Of a stretch of 64,000 bases of DNA, positions 26,251 to 34,586 are shown one piece after another. The stretch lies in NCBI RefSeq assembly GCF_016765615.1, contig NZ_JAESWA010000022.1:23373-87372 (forward strand), given 5' to 3'. Numbering within the stretch: the first letter of the stretch is position 1; each line of letters begins with the position of its first letter. The notes below the pieces were generated by a model. That model worked only from the letters and a program-made list of their open reading frames with translations. It did no database searches and was not told where the DNA came from. This DNA is from Clostridium paridis. GTDB taxonomy: Bacteria; Bacillota; Clostridia; Clostridiales; Clostridiaceae. Both the position numbers and the translations under genes were made by a program.

Positions 26251-26565
26251 TTACAATTTCATCAGTTCTTTTGTCACACTAACCATTCTGATCATTCTTT
26301 CATAGTCAAGCTTTAATATTTCTCTTCCCTTATCCGTTATTACATAAACCTTTCGTCTGCTATCATCACTTTTAACTGATTCTATAAGCTTTTGCTTTTG
26401 TAAATTTTCTAAAGCTCCATAAAGGGTACCTGCGGCTATCTTTACTTGTTCATTACTTAATTCTTCAATCTTTTGCATAATAAGATATCCATGTGAAGGT
26501 TCTATTAATGCTAAAAGAATGTAATAAGTTGTTTCTGTTAATGGTAAGTTTTTATCTCTATTCAT
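26251..26565 (-). CDS. PadR family transcriptional regulator
   Basis: 104 aa, short PadR type. Winged helix LTETTYYILLALIEPSHGYLIMQKIEE (split over residues 8-34) and AAGTLYGALENLQKQKLIES, then a C-terminal helix. GGAGGAAC precedes the ATG. First gene of the operon with DUF2812 and the 59-aa membrane protein. A palindrome AAACTATATAGTTT overlapping the leader is a likely autoregulatory operator. Confidence 0.9.
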   Translation of the reverse strand: MNRDKNLPLTETTYYILLALIEPSHGYLIMQKIEELSNEQVKIAAGTLYGALENLQKQKLIESVKSDDSRRKVYVITDKGREILKLDYERMIRMVSVTKELMKL

Positions 26566-26586
26566 AGTTCCTCCAAATAGTAAGTT

Positions 26587-26644
26587 AAACTATATAGTTT
26601 ACCTGTATAGTTATATTATATACAGTCTAACTATATATTGTCAA
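26587..26644 (-). promoter_or_regulatory. Promoter and operator of the PadR/DUF2812 operon
   Basis: On the minus strand TTGACA (26639-26644) and TATAAT (26615-26620) are 18 bp apart, a near-consensus sigma-A promoter. A 14-bp perfect palindrome AAACTATATAGTTT (26587-26600) lies just downstream, with related ACTATA half-sites within the promoter, a suitable PadR repressor site. Confidence 0.75.
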
Positions 26645-26673
26645 CATATGGATATATTGATTTATTTTAGCAT

Positions 26674-26699
26674 AAAAAAAACAGAGACTGCCGTCTCTG
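26674..26699 (-). terminator. Terminator of the MBL-fold hydrolase gene
   Basis: CAGAGAC / GTCTCTG stem (26682-26699) followed on the minus strand by eight T. Ten nt after the stop at 26710. Confidence 0.88.
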
Positions 26700-26709
26700 C
26701 CTTAATATA

Positions 26710-27552
26710 CTATACTTCAACTTTCATTCCATCATATGCAAATAGTATTCCATCATATTGTTCTTGAAATTTTAAATAGTCATCATATGACTTGCCCCAA
26801 TCTTCTTCCAGATGTGTTATAATAACTTTCTTAATTTTATATTGATTTTTTAGATCTTCAATTTCATTCATTCTGAAAAGTTCACTAAATATATTACTCT
26901 CATTATTCAATATGTAGCCATCCTTAAGCTCATCTCCAACAATTGTATTTCCAATTATCATAACATCAGCATCCATAAATATATTATTTATAGGAAATGG
27001 CTTAACATCACAGGGTGCATATATAACTTTTTTATTCTTTTCTTCAAATACAAATACTGTTGCAACTCCAGCTTTAATAAATGTTAATTTAATTTGATCT
27101 AAGTATATATGCTCTTCTATAACTTCTCTTTTAATTAAATTTCTGACTTTTTCATAGTAATCTAAATATGAACCATACTTAGATTTTATAGAATTTATAT
27201 CTTCCATTACATGTTTCATAGCATGTACCATTATAGCGTTTGAGCATTCCTTCTTCTCTGCTACTTCAAACCAATTAAGTCTTAAATGCTCAAACACTCT
27301 CATTCCAAGCACATGATCAGGATCCATATGGCTAAATAACACTTTATTTACCTCTTTAATATTAGAATAATTAAGGGCATGGACTATATCCTCAGGCGTA
27401 TCAACTAATAATTCTATATCCTCAAGATATAAACTACAGCCATATCTTGAATATGGTTTTCCCTTTTCTCTTGCTTCTACACACACCTTACACTGACATA
27501 AAGGTTTAGGCAATGCTACACATCCTCCACTACCTAGGATTGTAAAATTCAT
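26710..27552 (-). CDS. Metallo-beta-lactamase-fold hydrolase (PhnP-like)
   Basis: 280 aa. The zinc motif is SHMDPDH (residues 74-80), a variant of HxHxDH with Met-Asp in place of the second His position. Cys19, Cys21 and Cys24 (CQCKVC) form the extra zinc site of PhnP-type phosphodiesterases. ITHLEEDWG near the C-terminus supplies a further ligand. PhnP hydrolyses cyclic ribose phosphates; no phn genes are here, so the substrate is open. AGGAGGAA precedes the ATG. It lies 14 nt downstream of the DUF3795 gene, last gene of a long run. Confidence 0.85.
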   Translation of the reverse strand: MNFTILGSGGCVALPKPLCQCKVCVEAREKGKPYSRYGCSLYLEDIELLVDTPEDIVHALNYSNIKEVNKVLFSHMDPDHVLGMRVFEHLRLNWFEVAEKKECSNAIMVHAMKHVMEDINSIKSKYGSYLDYYEKVRNLIKREVIEEHIYLDQIKLTFIKAGVATVFVFEEKNKKVIYAPCDVKPFPINNIFMDADVMIIGNTIVGDELKDGYILNNESNIFSELFRMNEIEDLKNQYKIKKVIITHLEEDWGKSYDDYLKFQEQYDGILFAYDGMKVEV

Positions 27553-27566
27553 TTATGTTCCTCCTA

Positions 27567-27881
27567 TTACCTGTCTTTTGTATTTATAGTTCTTAACTTT
27601 AAAAACATATCTTTACCATCTGCCCAATTTTTCAAATTTATTAACCTTTCACCATTATCACCATGTTCTTCATCGTTATACGCATCTATTAGCTTTTCAC
27701 ATGGTACACTTGTACAGTGACCACAATGACTAAAGCCTTTTTCTATTGAACAACTTGCAATTGAACATTTTCCCCAGAAAGGTTGTCCTTTACTTTTTTG
27801 ACAACCTGGGCAATTTGTCTTTTCCTTCCACTCGCAAACTCCACAATAAGTACCACACATTCCTATCAAATCTTTGTCCAT
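27567..27881 (-). CDS. DUF3795 cysteine-rich protein
   Basis: 104 aa with twelve cysteines in DUF3795 spacing (CGTYCGVCEWKEKTNCPGC, then CSIASCSIEKGFSHCGHC and PCEKL), suggesting zinc or iron-sulfur binding. Function unknown. A TTG or ATG ten codons upstream is open, but it would overlap the upstream gene. GGGAG before the ATG at 27881 supports the start given. Cotranscribed with the DUF1349 gene (4 nt gap). Confidence 0.85.
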   Translation of the reverse strand: MDKDLIGMCGTYCGVCEWKEKTNCPGCQKSKGQPFWGKCSIASCSIEKGFSHCGHCTSVPCEKLIDAYNDEEHGDNGERLINLKNWADGKDMFLKLRTINTKDR

Positions 27882-27885
27882 AACC

Positions 27886-28473
27886 TTACTCCCTCTCCCA
27901 TAAACATTCACTTATAGTTAATTCAGAAAATACTGCTTCAAAACTTGAATATGAAGGACTACAAGCATATATTCCAATGTTAATTTCTTTACTTCCCTCA
28001 AACAAATGAAAAATTCTCATTTGCTTAAATACTTTACCGTCGTATGAATTTTCAATACAAAAATCACTTTCTCTACGACTTAATCTATAATACATTGTTT
28101 TTATATTTCCATCTATATCAGTAGTTGCCCAATCAGAATATCCATTATTAGTAACTACACTACCTAGCCTTTGATATTCATCATTCTCATACTCAATTGA
28201 AGCCTTAAACCAGTTGTCTGAGTTTTGATAAATAATGACTCCGCATTGATCAAATAACTTTTTACTATTGAAATCTGTCCTTATTGTAAATGAAAAATAT
28301 TTTTCTTCTGTTTTAATTAATAATGCTGGAGCATTATCATTCCTAAAGCCATAATAAGTTCTTTGCCAAAAATCTGTATTAGGATCTGTTGTAATAATAA
28401 TCTTATCCTTATTTACTTCATGATTTTTGGGCTCATTAATCCAGAAACAATTACTTAAATCAAAATTAAACAT
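27886..28473 (-). CDS. DUF1349 family protein (concanavalin-like fold)
   Basis: 195 aa. Motifs DFWQRTYYGF, QCGVIIYQNSDNWFKASIEYEND and IGIYACSPS match DUF1349, a lectin-like beta-sandwich of unknown activity also known from YesU-like proteins of sugar metabolism. No signal peptide, so cytoplasmic. GAGGTGAAG precedes the ATG. It is 3 nt after the HEAT-repeat gene and 4 nt before DUF3795. Confidence 0.87.
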   Translation of the reverse strand: MFNFDLSNCFWINEPKNHEVNKDKIIITTDPNTDFWQRTYYGFRNDNAPALLIKTEEKYFSFTIRTDFNSKKLFDQCGVIIYQNSDNWFKASIEYENDEYQRLGSVVTNNGYSDWATTDIDGNIKTMYYRLSRRESDFCIENSYDGKVFKQMRIFHLFEGSKEINIGIYACSPSYSSFEAVFSELTISECLWERE

Positions 28474-28476
28474 ACT

Positions 28477-29196
28477 TCACCTCTTATAATTATTTATAAT
28501 ATCTAGAGACCTTTTTGCTTCATTTCTTATAATTTCATTACTATCACTTTCCATAATATCTTTTAGTATTTTTAGTGTTTTTTCAGTTTTAAAACTTTCT
28601 AAGGCTCTAACTATTTTCCACCTTATAATTTCATCTTCTCTGTATTTCTCTAAAACCAATATTAGCTCTTCTAAAGCACTGTTCTCAGATACATTATTAT
28701 AAAAACATATAAATCCAATAGCATCTATAGCTTCTCTAATACTTAAAACATAATTGGATTTTAAAACATTTATAAGTTCAGGTAATATCTCTATTCCCAT
28801 GTGTGATAAAGTCCTTGCAATAATATCTCTAGGAAGCGGATAACTCTTTTTATTAAATTTCTTAGCAGGTAATTCTCTATATTGGTTATTCCCGATACGC
28901 CCTAGGTAATTTACCATAATTTTAGCTGCTTCAATAGAACCCTGTGATAAGGCTTCACATATTTCAAGCTTTGTATAAAGTTTCTTTTCATCTTCTAACA
29001 TTTCACAAAACAAATAAATGGTGTCTTTTTCTAAACCATATATACTCCTAAATAACTTTATTGCAATGGTTCTTTTATATGCTTCTTTAGATTTTAATAG
29101 TTCTAATAGTTCATCTTTATTTAAGCTTAAGTAATTCTCTATTTCTTTTGATTCTACATATCCACGATTTTTTAATTGTTCATCTGAACTTCTCAT
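28477..29196 (-). CDS. HEAT-repeat protein
   Basis: 239 aa, all alpha-helical with 30-residue repeats of HEAT type (IAVKLFRSIYG-like, IIARTLSHMGIEILPELINVLKS, IIRNEAKRSLDII). No catalytic motif. Such proteins act as protein-binding scaffolds or, in some relatives, phycobilin lyases or DNA glycosylases (AlkD); the AlkD-type aromatic residues were not evident. AGGAGAAG precedes the ATG. It lies in a compact run from 30100 down to 26710. Confidence 0.82.
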   Translation of the reverse strand: MRSSDEQLKNRGYVESKEIENYLSLNKDELLELLKSKEAYKRTIAIKLFRSIYGLEKDTIYLFCEMLEDEKKLYTKLEICEALSQGSIEAAKIMVNYLGRIGNNQYRELPAKKFNKKSYPLPRDIIARTLSHMGIEILPELINVLKSNYVLSIREAIDAIGFICFYNNVSENSALEELILVLEKYREDEIIRWKIVRALESFKTEKTLKILKDIMESDSNEIIRNEAKRSLDIINNYKR

Positions 29197-29218
29197 TTAC
29201 TTCTCCTATGTTACATAA

Positions 29219-29632
29219 TTATTGTAATTCTTTTAATAGAACCTCAAAATCCCATTTGTTCATTCTACCTTCAAATATACAGTTCATATATTTAGTAGAT
29301 TCTTTTTCAAATGGTAACCATTCAAATCTGTCATGCTCATCTGATAAAGTTACTGTACCTTCTTTTATTGTACATAAATAAATAATTCCAGCTATCTGAA
29401 AATTATCATCAATATATGTCCAAGTATCGAGAATCCTTAATGGATTTACCTTTAAACTAAGCTCTTCCTTTATTTCTCTATCTAATGTTTCTTCAGGTGT
29501 TTCGCCATATTCTAACCTACCACCAGGTAATTCAAATAAATTATGATCAACAGATGATTTGTGAACAGCTAGAAATTTATTGTCCTTAATAATTAATGCC
29601 TTAGTTGCAAAGTATATTATTTTATTATTCAT
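29219..29632 (-). CDS. Nudix hydrolase
   Basis: 137 aa. Nudix box GGRLEYGETPEETLDREIKEE (read in two parts: GGRLEYGETPEE and TLDREIKEELSL, residues 37-60) conserves REIKEE; the consensus Gly after the EE pair is Ser. It hydrolyses a nucleoside diphosphate linked to another group; substrate unknown. GGAGTAG precedes the ATG and overlaps the stop region of the upstream GNAT gene, 3 nt away, so coupled. Confidence 0.88.
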   Translation of the reverse strand: MNNKIIYFATKALIIKDNKFLAVHKSSVDHNLFELPGGRLEYGETPEETLDREIKEELSLKVNPLRILDTWTYIDDNFQIAGIIYLCTIKEGTVTLSDEHDRFEWLPFEKESTKYMNCIFEGRMNKWDFEVLLKELQ

Positions 29633-29635
29633 ATT

Positions 29636-30100
29636 CTACTCCTTTATATATTCCATTGGCGTAAATCTAATTCCATCAACTAATTGTTCAACATCCTTAT
29701 CCTTAAATCCAAGTGAATGGTAGAAACCAACTGCATAAGGTGAAGAATTTACAGTAATCTTTATTTCTTGTATTGATTCTTTAACCTTTTCAAATAGTTT
29801 TTTCCCAATTCCTTGTTTATGATATTCCCTATCTACAAAAAGCAAACATATATGATTTACCTTCCTTGTTCCTATAACGCCAATTATTTTGTTATCATCA
29901 AAACATCCAAAGAACCTTAAGGCTCCCTCTTGAAATTCATCCTTTAATGAATCTGATTCAATAAATTTTATAAATGTTTCTACTCCTTCTTCCGGAAAAT
30001 CAGGAGCTTCAAACTTCATAAAAACTTTTTTGATAAGCTCTGTGGCATCCTTTAATTCAATTAGCTTTAGTTCTCGAACTTCATATCTAAAATCACTCAT
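29636..30100 (-). CDS. GNAT family N-acetyltransferase
   Basis: 154 aa. Motif A reads FVDREYHKQGIGKKLFEKV (about residues 90-108), followed by the motif B region ITVNSSPYAVGFYHSLGF. Substrate unknown. AAAAGGAG precedes the ATG. It appears to be the first gene of a run of six or seven closely spaced genes (30100 to 26710), sharing no obvious pathway. Confidence 0.9.
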   Translation of the reverse strand: MSDFRYEVRELKLIELKDATELIKKVFMKFEAPDFPEEGVETFIKFIESDSLKDEFQEGALRFFGCFDDNKIIGVIGTRKVNHICLLFVDREYHKQGIGKKLFEKVKESIQEIKITVNSSPYAVGFYHSLGFKDKDVEQLVDGIRFTPMEYIKE

Positions 30101-30315
30101 ATTTACTCCTTTTTAAAAGAAAGCTTTTTTATTAAATCATAGCAAAATATTCCTTTAATTACAAATTCATGATGTATGGGCATTTGACAAGCTTATTCCA
30201 TTATTAATTTATAAACTTAATTATTTTTGATAAATTCTTTTCATTCTTTGCTCCCCCTATTTATTTCTAAAAATAGAATCTATATAATCAAATAAAATGG
30301 TAGGGGGGAATACAT

Positions 30316-31179
30316 ATGAGTAATATAAAAGTAATTATTATGGATGTAGACGGTACATTAACAAATAGTAAAAAAGAAATATCTAAAAAGACAAAAGAAG
30401 CTTTAATTAAAGCTCAAAAATTTGGAGCTATATTGATTCTAGCTTCTGGAAGACCTACGTCAGGATTAATGGATTTTGCTAAAGAATTAAAAATGGATGA
30501 AAATCATGGCCTTCTTGTTTCTTTTAATGGAGCTAAGGTTGTTGATTGTGAGACAAACGAAACTTTATTTAATGAAACCATGAGTATTGAGCACGGACAA
30601 GCTGTACTTGAGCATATGAAAAAATTTGATGTTAGTCCTATGATTGACAAAGGCGATTATATGTATGTTAATGATGTTTTTAACAATCAAATAAATAACA
30701 ATGGTACTTCTATTAATATAATTGAATATGAATCTCGTGGCGGGAAATTCAAATTATGCGAGAAAGATGACTTAGCAGCATTTGCTGACTATCCATTAAA
30801 TAAAATTTTAACTGCTGGAGACCCTGATTATCTTAAAGAGCATTATAAGGAAATGATGGAGCCATTTAAAGATTCTTTATGCTGTGTGTTTACAGCACCT
30901 TTTTACTTTGAATTTACTGCGGAAGGAATTGATAAGGCAAAGGCTTTAGATACAGTGCTAACTCCAATGGGATATAAAAAGGAAGAGATGATAGCTTTTG
31001 GTGATGGTCATAATGATGCTTCAATGGTTAAATATGCTGGTATAGGTGTGGCTATGGCTAATGCAGTAGAGGATTTAAAAGATATTGCTGATGAAATGAC
31101 TTTATCTAATGAAGAAGATGGTATTGCTTATACATTAAGCAAGTACTTTGAGAATTTAGATTTAGAGCCAGCAATTTAA
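30316..31179 (+). CDS. Cof-type HAD-IIB family phosphatase
   Basis: 287 aa. HAD motif I MDVDGTL with Asp10 and Asp12, motif II ILASGRP, C2B cap domain (about 85-200), and motif IV FGDGHNDASMV. Cof/YidA-type enzymes dephosphorylate sugar phosphates or cofactors such as pyridoxal phosphate in the cytoplasm. The ribosome site is TAGGGGGGA. A TATAAT at 30283-30288 may be the -10. Monocistronic, with a terminator directly downstream. Confidence 0.92.
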   Translation: MSNIKVIIMDVDGTLTNSKKEISKKTKEALIKAQKFGAILILASGRPTSGLMDFAKELKMDENHGLLVSFNGAKVVDCETNETLFNETMSIEHGQAVLEHMKKFDVSPMIDKGDYMYVNDVFNNQINNNGTSINIIEYESRGGKFKLCEKDDLAAFADYPLNKILTAGDPDYLKEHYKEMMEPFKDSLCCVFTAPFYFEFTAEGIDKAKALDTVLTPMGYKKEEMIAFGDGHNDASMVKYAGIGVAMANAVEDLKDIADEMTLSNEEDGIAYTLSKYFENLDLEPAI

Positions 31180-31198
31180 ATTCTCATATTAAAATACT

Positions 31199-31233
31199 AA
31201 AACTGTTCATGAAATAATCTTCGTGAACAGTTT
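31199..31233. terminator. Terminator between HAD gene and TetM-like gene
   Basis: AAACTGTTCA / TGAACAGTTT, 10-bp perfect arms (31200-31209 and 31224-31233), A and T tracts on either side, between converging genes. Confidence 0.85.
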
Positions 31234-31249
31234 CTTATTAACAAAATCT

Positions 31250-33205
31250 TTATTTTAAACAATGCATATAATCTTTTGCTTCACTTCCATCTACCAAGAA
31301 TGATTGACCTTTTGAACAAAATACCGAAGTTGAAGTATATTCTATATCAGCATTTCTGTTATAACCTATTTTTTCAATCACTTCATTCTCATTATGGCAA
31401 ATATCATATCCATCAAATATGAAGTTTAATTTCCCTTTTCCTTTAGTAATTGCCACAAAATCAGTTCCATAATTCATAAAGGTGGCTACTGGTCCTCTTC
31501 CTATAATAATTACTTTTTCATTATTAATTTCAGGTGTTTGAAAGCTTCCATTTAACTTTTCTATATCTGATAATAGTCTTCCCATATTATCTATATGTGC
31601 TTCAATTTTATATCTATAGAATGGCTCTATCAATGCATTTTTACAACTTTCTAAACCTTGCCTTAATGCTCTATAGGTGGCTTCTCTAAAGTCTCCACCA
31701 GATGTATGCTTATTATGAGCTCTTCCAGTTAATAAAATTATTTTTACATCTGTTAAAGGTGATCCTGTTAGTATGCCATGGTGTTCCCTTTCGAATATAT
31801 GAGTTCTCACTAAGTTTTGGTGACCTATTGTCATGTCATCAGCATGGCATTGATTTTCAAAAATTATTCCGCTATTTCTTTCAGCTGATTCAAGCTTTAA
31901 GTGAACTTCAGCATAATGCTTTAATGGTTCAAAATGGCCATATCCTATTCCTTCAGTTAATATGGTTTCCTTATATAAAATCTCACATGGCCCAAATTCA
32001 ACATTAAGCCTAAATCTCTCTTCTAATAACTGTTTTAAGACCTCTAATTGAATTACACCCATTATATTAACTTGTATTTCTTGCAATTTATCATTCCACT
32101 CAACATTTAAAGAAGGATCTTCAGCTTCTAAAATTCTAAAATTATTTAACACATCTTTTATATTTAAAGACTTATCAAAAATCACTTTAGATTTTAATGT
32201 TGGTATCATTTCATAATTTACTTCTTCAAAATAGTTTCCTATCCCGTCACCAACCTTAGCTTCGTTTAGTCCAATAACTCCAAAAACTTCTCCTGCGGAT
32301 ATATTATCAACTGCTTTAAATTTATTACCATTATAGAGTCTTATTTGAGTAATTTTTTCAGTATATCTTTCCGTAGCTTCATTTACTTTCACTTCATCTC
32401 TAACCTTTAATTTACCAGTTAATGCTTTAATATAAGTTACTCTATTTCCCTGTTCGTCATATCTAATTTTATATACTTGTCCACCAAATTCATCATTTTC
32501 ATTATATTGAGTATGGGTAAGCTTATCTAAAGCATATATAAATTCTTCAATTCCTATATCTTGTAAAGCTGAACCACAAAAACATGGGAATATTTTATTC
32601 TCCATAATCATCTTTTTAAGAGAATCTATCCATAAAGCTTCCTCAAAATCACCATTTAAATATAGTTCAAGTAGCTTTTCATCTCGCTCTGCTATAAATT
32701 CTATAACTTCTTCATTTAAAGGCTTCTTAGCAAATTCCTTTGAAATGAAAATCGCATCTTTCGTTAAGTTAGTCTTAATTTCATCTAGAACCCTTTCAGT
32801 ATTTGCTGATGTTCTATCTACTTTATTTATGAAGAAAATGGTTGGCTTATTATACTTTCTTAGTAATTGCCATACTGTTTCTGTATGTCCTTGTACTCCT
32901 TCAACTCCACTTAATACAATAATTCCATAATCCATTGCATTAATAGCTCTCTCCATTTCAGGTGAAAAATCAATATGTCCTGGAGTATCAATTAAAAAAT
33001 ATGCTGAATCATTATAATTAAATAAGGCTTGGTCAGAAAATATCGTAATTCCCCTATCCTTTTCTATATTATGATTATCTAGCAAAGTATTTTTATGATC
33101 TACTCTTCCTCTATTTCTAATACTTTTTGTATGATAAAGTATTTGCTCAGCCAAAGTTGTTTTTCCTGCATCAACATGAGCTAATATACCTATTGTCTTA
33201 TTCAT
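31250..33205 (-). CDS. TetM/TetO-like ribosomal-protection-type GTPase
   Basis: 651 aa, the length of tetracycline ribosomal protection proteins. GTPase motifs: G1 AHVDAGKTT (9-17), DRGITI, G3 DTPGH, G4 NKVD. EF-G-like domains II-V follow. True TetM-type proteins carry a domain IV loop with YSPVSTPADF; here the matching region reads GRAHNKHTSGGDF, without the tip Tyr and Pro. It may therefore protect ribosomes from another drug or act as a translation factor. Three extra upstream codon options exist; GGAGG 5 nt before the ATG at 33205 fixes the start. Confidence 0.88.
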   Translation of the reverse strand: MNKTIGILAHVDAGKTTLAEQILYHTKSIRNRGRVDHKNTLLDNHNIEKDRGITIFSDQALFNYNDSAYFLIDTPGHIDFSPEMERAINAMDYGIIVLSGVEGVQGHTETVWQLLRKYNKPTIFFINKVDRTSANTERVLDEIKTNLTKDAIFISKEFAKKPLNEEVIEFIAERDEKLLELYLNGDFEEALWIDSLKKMIMENKIFPCFCGSALQDIGIEEFIYALDKLTHTQYNENDEFGGQVYKIRYDEQGNRVTYIKALTGKLKVRDEVKVNEATERYTEKITQIRLYNGNKFKAVDNISAGEVFGVIGLNEAKVGDGIGNYFEEVNYEMIPTLKSKVIFDKSLNIKDVLNNFRILEAEDPSLNVEWNDKLQEIQVNIMGVIQLEVLKQLLEERFRLNVEFGPCEILYKETILTEGIGYGHFEPLKHYAEVHLKLESAERNSGIIFENQCHADDMTIGHQNLVRTHIFEREHHGILTGSPLTDVKIILLTGRAHNKHTSGGDFREATYRALRQGLESCKNALIEPFYRYKIEAHIDNMGRLLSDIEKLNGSFQTPEINNEKVIIIGRGPVATFMNYGTDFVAITKGKGKLNFIFDGYDICHNENEVIEKIGYNRNADIEYTSTSVFCSKGQSFLVDGSEAKDYMHCLK

Positions 33206-33298
33206 TGTGTCCTCCATCATATGGTACAATATAATTTTCTATCGATATAATTAATTTTACAATTATATTAAAGATAATCAATATTAAGTTTAAATAAA

Positions 33299-33331
33299 AA
33301 TGCCGTAATTCCAAGTAGAATATACGGCATT
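33299..33331 (-). terminator. Terminator of the 46-aa gene
   Basis: AATGCCGTA (33299-33307) / TACGGCATT (33323-33331), 15-nt loop, followed on the minus strand by TTTTTATTT. Confidence 0.8.
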
Positions 33332-33345
33332 AAAAATATAAAGTA

Positions 33346-33486
33346 TTATTTTTTAACAAATTTAGGTTGTGGTTTATTTGCTGTATGCGAAGTATTTGTT
33401 TGAACTTCATCTGTAGGTATATCATATTCGACCCTTTCAAATTGTGATCTACTTTTATCTGGTTTACGATTTTTATTTACTGCCAT
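33346..33486 (-). CDS. Small basic hypothetical protein, 46 aa
   Basis: 46 aa, starting MAVNKNRKPDKSRSQFERVE and ending KPQPKFVKK. Polar, Lys/Pro/Asn-rich and without a hydrophobic core, so probably unstructured. The strong AAAGGAGTGA ribosome site and the dedicated terminator support a real gene. Family unknown; small spore or nucleic-acid-binding proteins look like this, but nothing proves it. Confidence 0.65.
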   Translation of the reverse strand: MAVNKNRKPDKSRSQFERVEYDIPTDEVQTNTSHTANKPQPKFVKK

Positions 33487-33552
33487 AATAATCACTCCTT
33501 TAGTTGTTATAGAGTTATTATGCTCATGTTAATTGATATTTATAATTTCAAA

Positions 33553-33996
33553 TTATTCTTCTAATTCTAGTTTCTTATTATAAACTGATTTTACTATAAA
33601 GGTAATTACAATGGTTAATATAAATAAATCTGTTATTAACCCTGAACCTACATTAGTTAATTGACCATTTAATAAAAATTTGCTTTTCCCACTTAGCAAT
33701 TCAAATATTGACATTGCAAAAGCTACTGTTCCACTTAAGCCCATTAATCCAATAATAATTTTATGATTATTTCTTTTGCCCAAGTATACATCCTGAAGAA
33801 TCATCTCTACAGATCCTACCATAGTTGCAAACATTAATATAATGATATTTGAGTACATTTCATCAGCCCAGTAAATATCTGAACTTTTTAAAAATGCATC
33901 TAATAAAAGTAATACTGCCATGATAATTACAACATGTTTAAACACATTTCCTCTAACCCACAATTGTCTCTCATCAAATTCACAATTATCTCTCAT
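33553..33996 (-). CDS. Four-helix membrane protein paired with an XRE regulator
   Basis: 147 aa with four hydrophobic helices (about 22-40, 47-68, 80-98, 115-137). The N-terminus NCEFDERQLWVRGNVFKH resembles the DUF6773-type family with an FDERQ...RG motif; that assignment is tentative. GGGAGGAA precedes the ATG. Three nt separate it from the small XRE regulator upstream, a common two-gene module in Firmicutes. Confidence 0.75.
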   Translation of the reverse strand: MRDNCEFDERQLWVRGNVFKHVVIIMAVLLLLDAFLKSSDIYWADEMYSNIIILMFATMVGSVEMILQDVYLGKRNNHKIIIGLMGLSGTVAFAMSIFELLSGKSKFLLNGQLTNVGSGLITDLFILTIVITFIVKSVYNKKLELEE

Positions 33997-33999
33997 AAA

Positions 34000-34197
34000 C
34001 TATTCCTCCCAAAATAAATCATCTAATTTCTTACCTAAGACTTTGCAAATAGCAATACATAATTTAATTGTTGGATTATAATCACCTTTTTCAATGGCAT
34101 TCATAGTTTGTCTTGTGATACCAACTGCTTCTGCTAAGTCCTTTTGTGTCATATCTATTGCTGCCCTTGCAGCTTTTATTCTCAAGTTTTTTGCCAT
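34000..34197 (-). CDS. Small XRE family regulator
   Basis: 65 aa, a minimal helix-turn-helix (RAAIDMTQKDLAEAVGITRQ, recognition TRQTMNAIEKGDYNPTI) ending LGKKLDDLFWEE, as in the YgzD/YozG-like group. A longer in-frame reading to 34323 runs into promoter sequence and lacks a ribosome site; the ATG at 34197 follows AAGGACGGTGAG. Likely autorepressor of the module with the downstream membrane protein. The IS30 element lies upstream of its promoter. Confidence 0.9.
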   Translation of the reverse strand: MAKNLRIKAARAAIDMTQKDLAEAVGITRQTMNAIEKGDYNPTIKLCIAICKVLGKKLDDLFWEE

Positions 34198-34222
34198 CTG
34201 CTCACCGTCCTTTCTATATATA

Positions 34223-34251
34223 ATATTATAATATATATTAATTTGTGTCAA
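34223..34251 (-). promoter_or_regulatory. Promoter of the XRE/membrane-protein module
   Basis: On the minus strand TTGACA (34246-34251) and TAATAT (34223-34228) are 17 bp apart; an overlapping TATAAT gives 15 bp. The surrounding AT-rich palindromic sequence (AATATATATT) may be the XRE operator. Confidence 0.65.
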
Positions 34252-34284
34252 ATATATATTACATTTATTAATATATATTTTAAT

Positions 34285-34298
34285 GCTAAAACAAAATG
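34285..34298 (+). repeat. Left copy of 14-bp direct repeat
   Basis: GCTAAAACAAAATG, identical to 36049-36062. Possible target-site duplication of the IS30-type element. Confidence 0.6.
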
Positions 34299-34312
34299 GG
34301 TTAATTGAAGCA

Positions 34313-34448
34313 CGAGATGCCACTTTGTAAAACGAAAAGCAATCTTTGAAACCGACAATTCAATATTTGTAAACGAAATGCCACTTTTGTATCCGAAATG
34401 CAGGTTTTGTAAATGAAAAACAACTTTTGTAACCCAAATGCAGTTTGA
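34313..34448. repeat. Degenerate 20-bp tandem repeats at the IS left end
   Basis: About 6.5 copies with a 20-21 bp period starting at 34313, 34333, 34353, 34374, 34394, 34414 and 34434; approximate consensus CGAAATGCAACTTTTGTAAA. A single inverse copy of CGAAATGCAAC is found near the right end (36020-36038). Possible subterminal transposase-binding sites. The rest of the gap to 34586 holds an imperfect hairpin region (34497-34542) and no gene. Confidence 0.65.
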
Positions 34449-34586
34449 TTTTTGGTTTTTATTAAAGTATTATAATTAAAATAAGCATGCTAAATGGAGG
34501 TCGACTCCCTCTCGATTTTTTTGTAATCGGAGAATCCACCTCTGATTTCAGTTCTTTATGAGCTGTTGGCGGCACTGTTTATATTA

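Noticed and set aside
31250..33205. Elongation factor G
   Set aside because: Length (651 aa) and the TetM-like organisation fit ribosomal protection-type proteins better than EF-G (about 690 aa).
34313..34448. CRISPR array
   Set aside because: The 20-bp units are contiguous and degenerate without unique spacers, and no cas genes are present.
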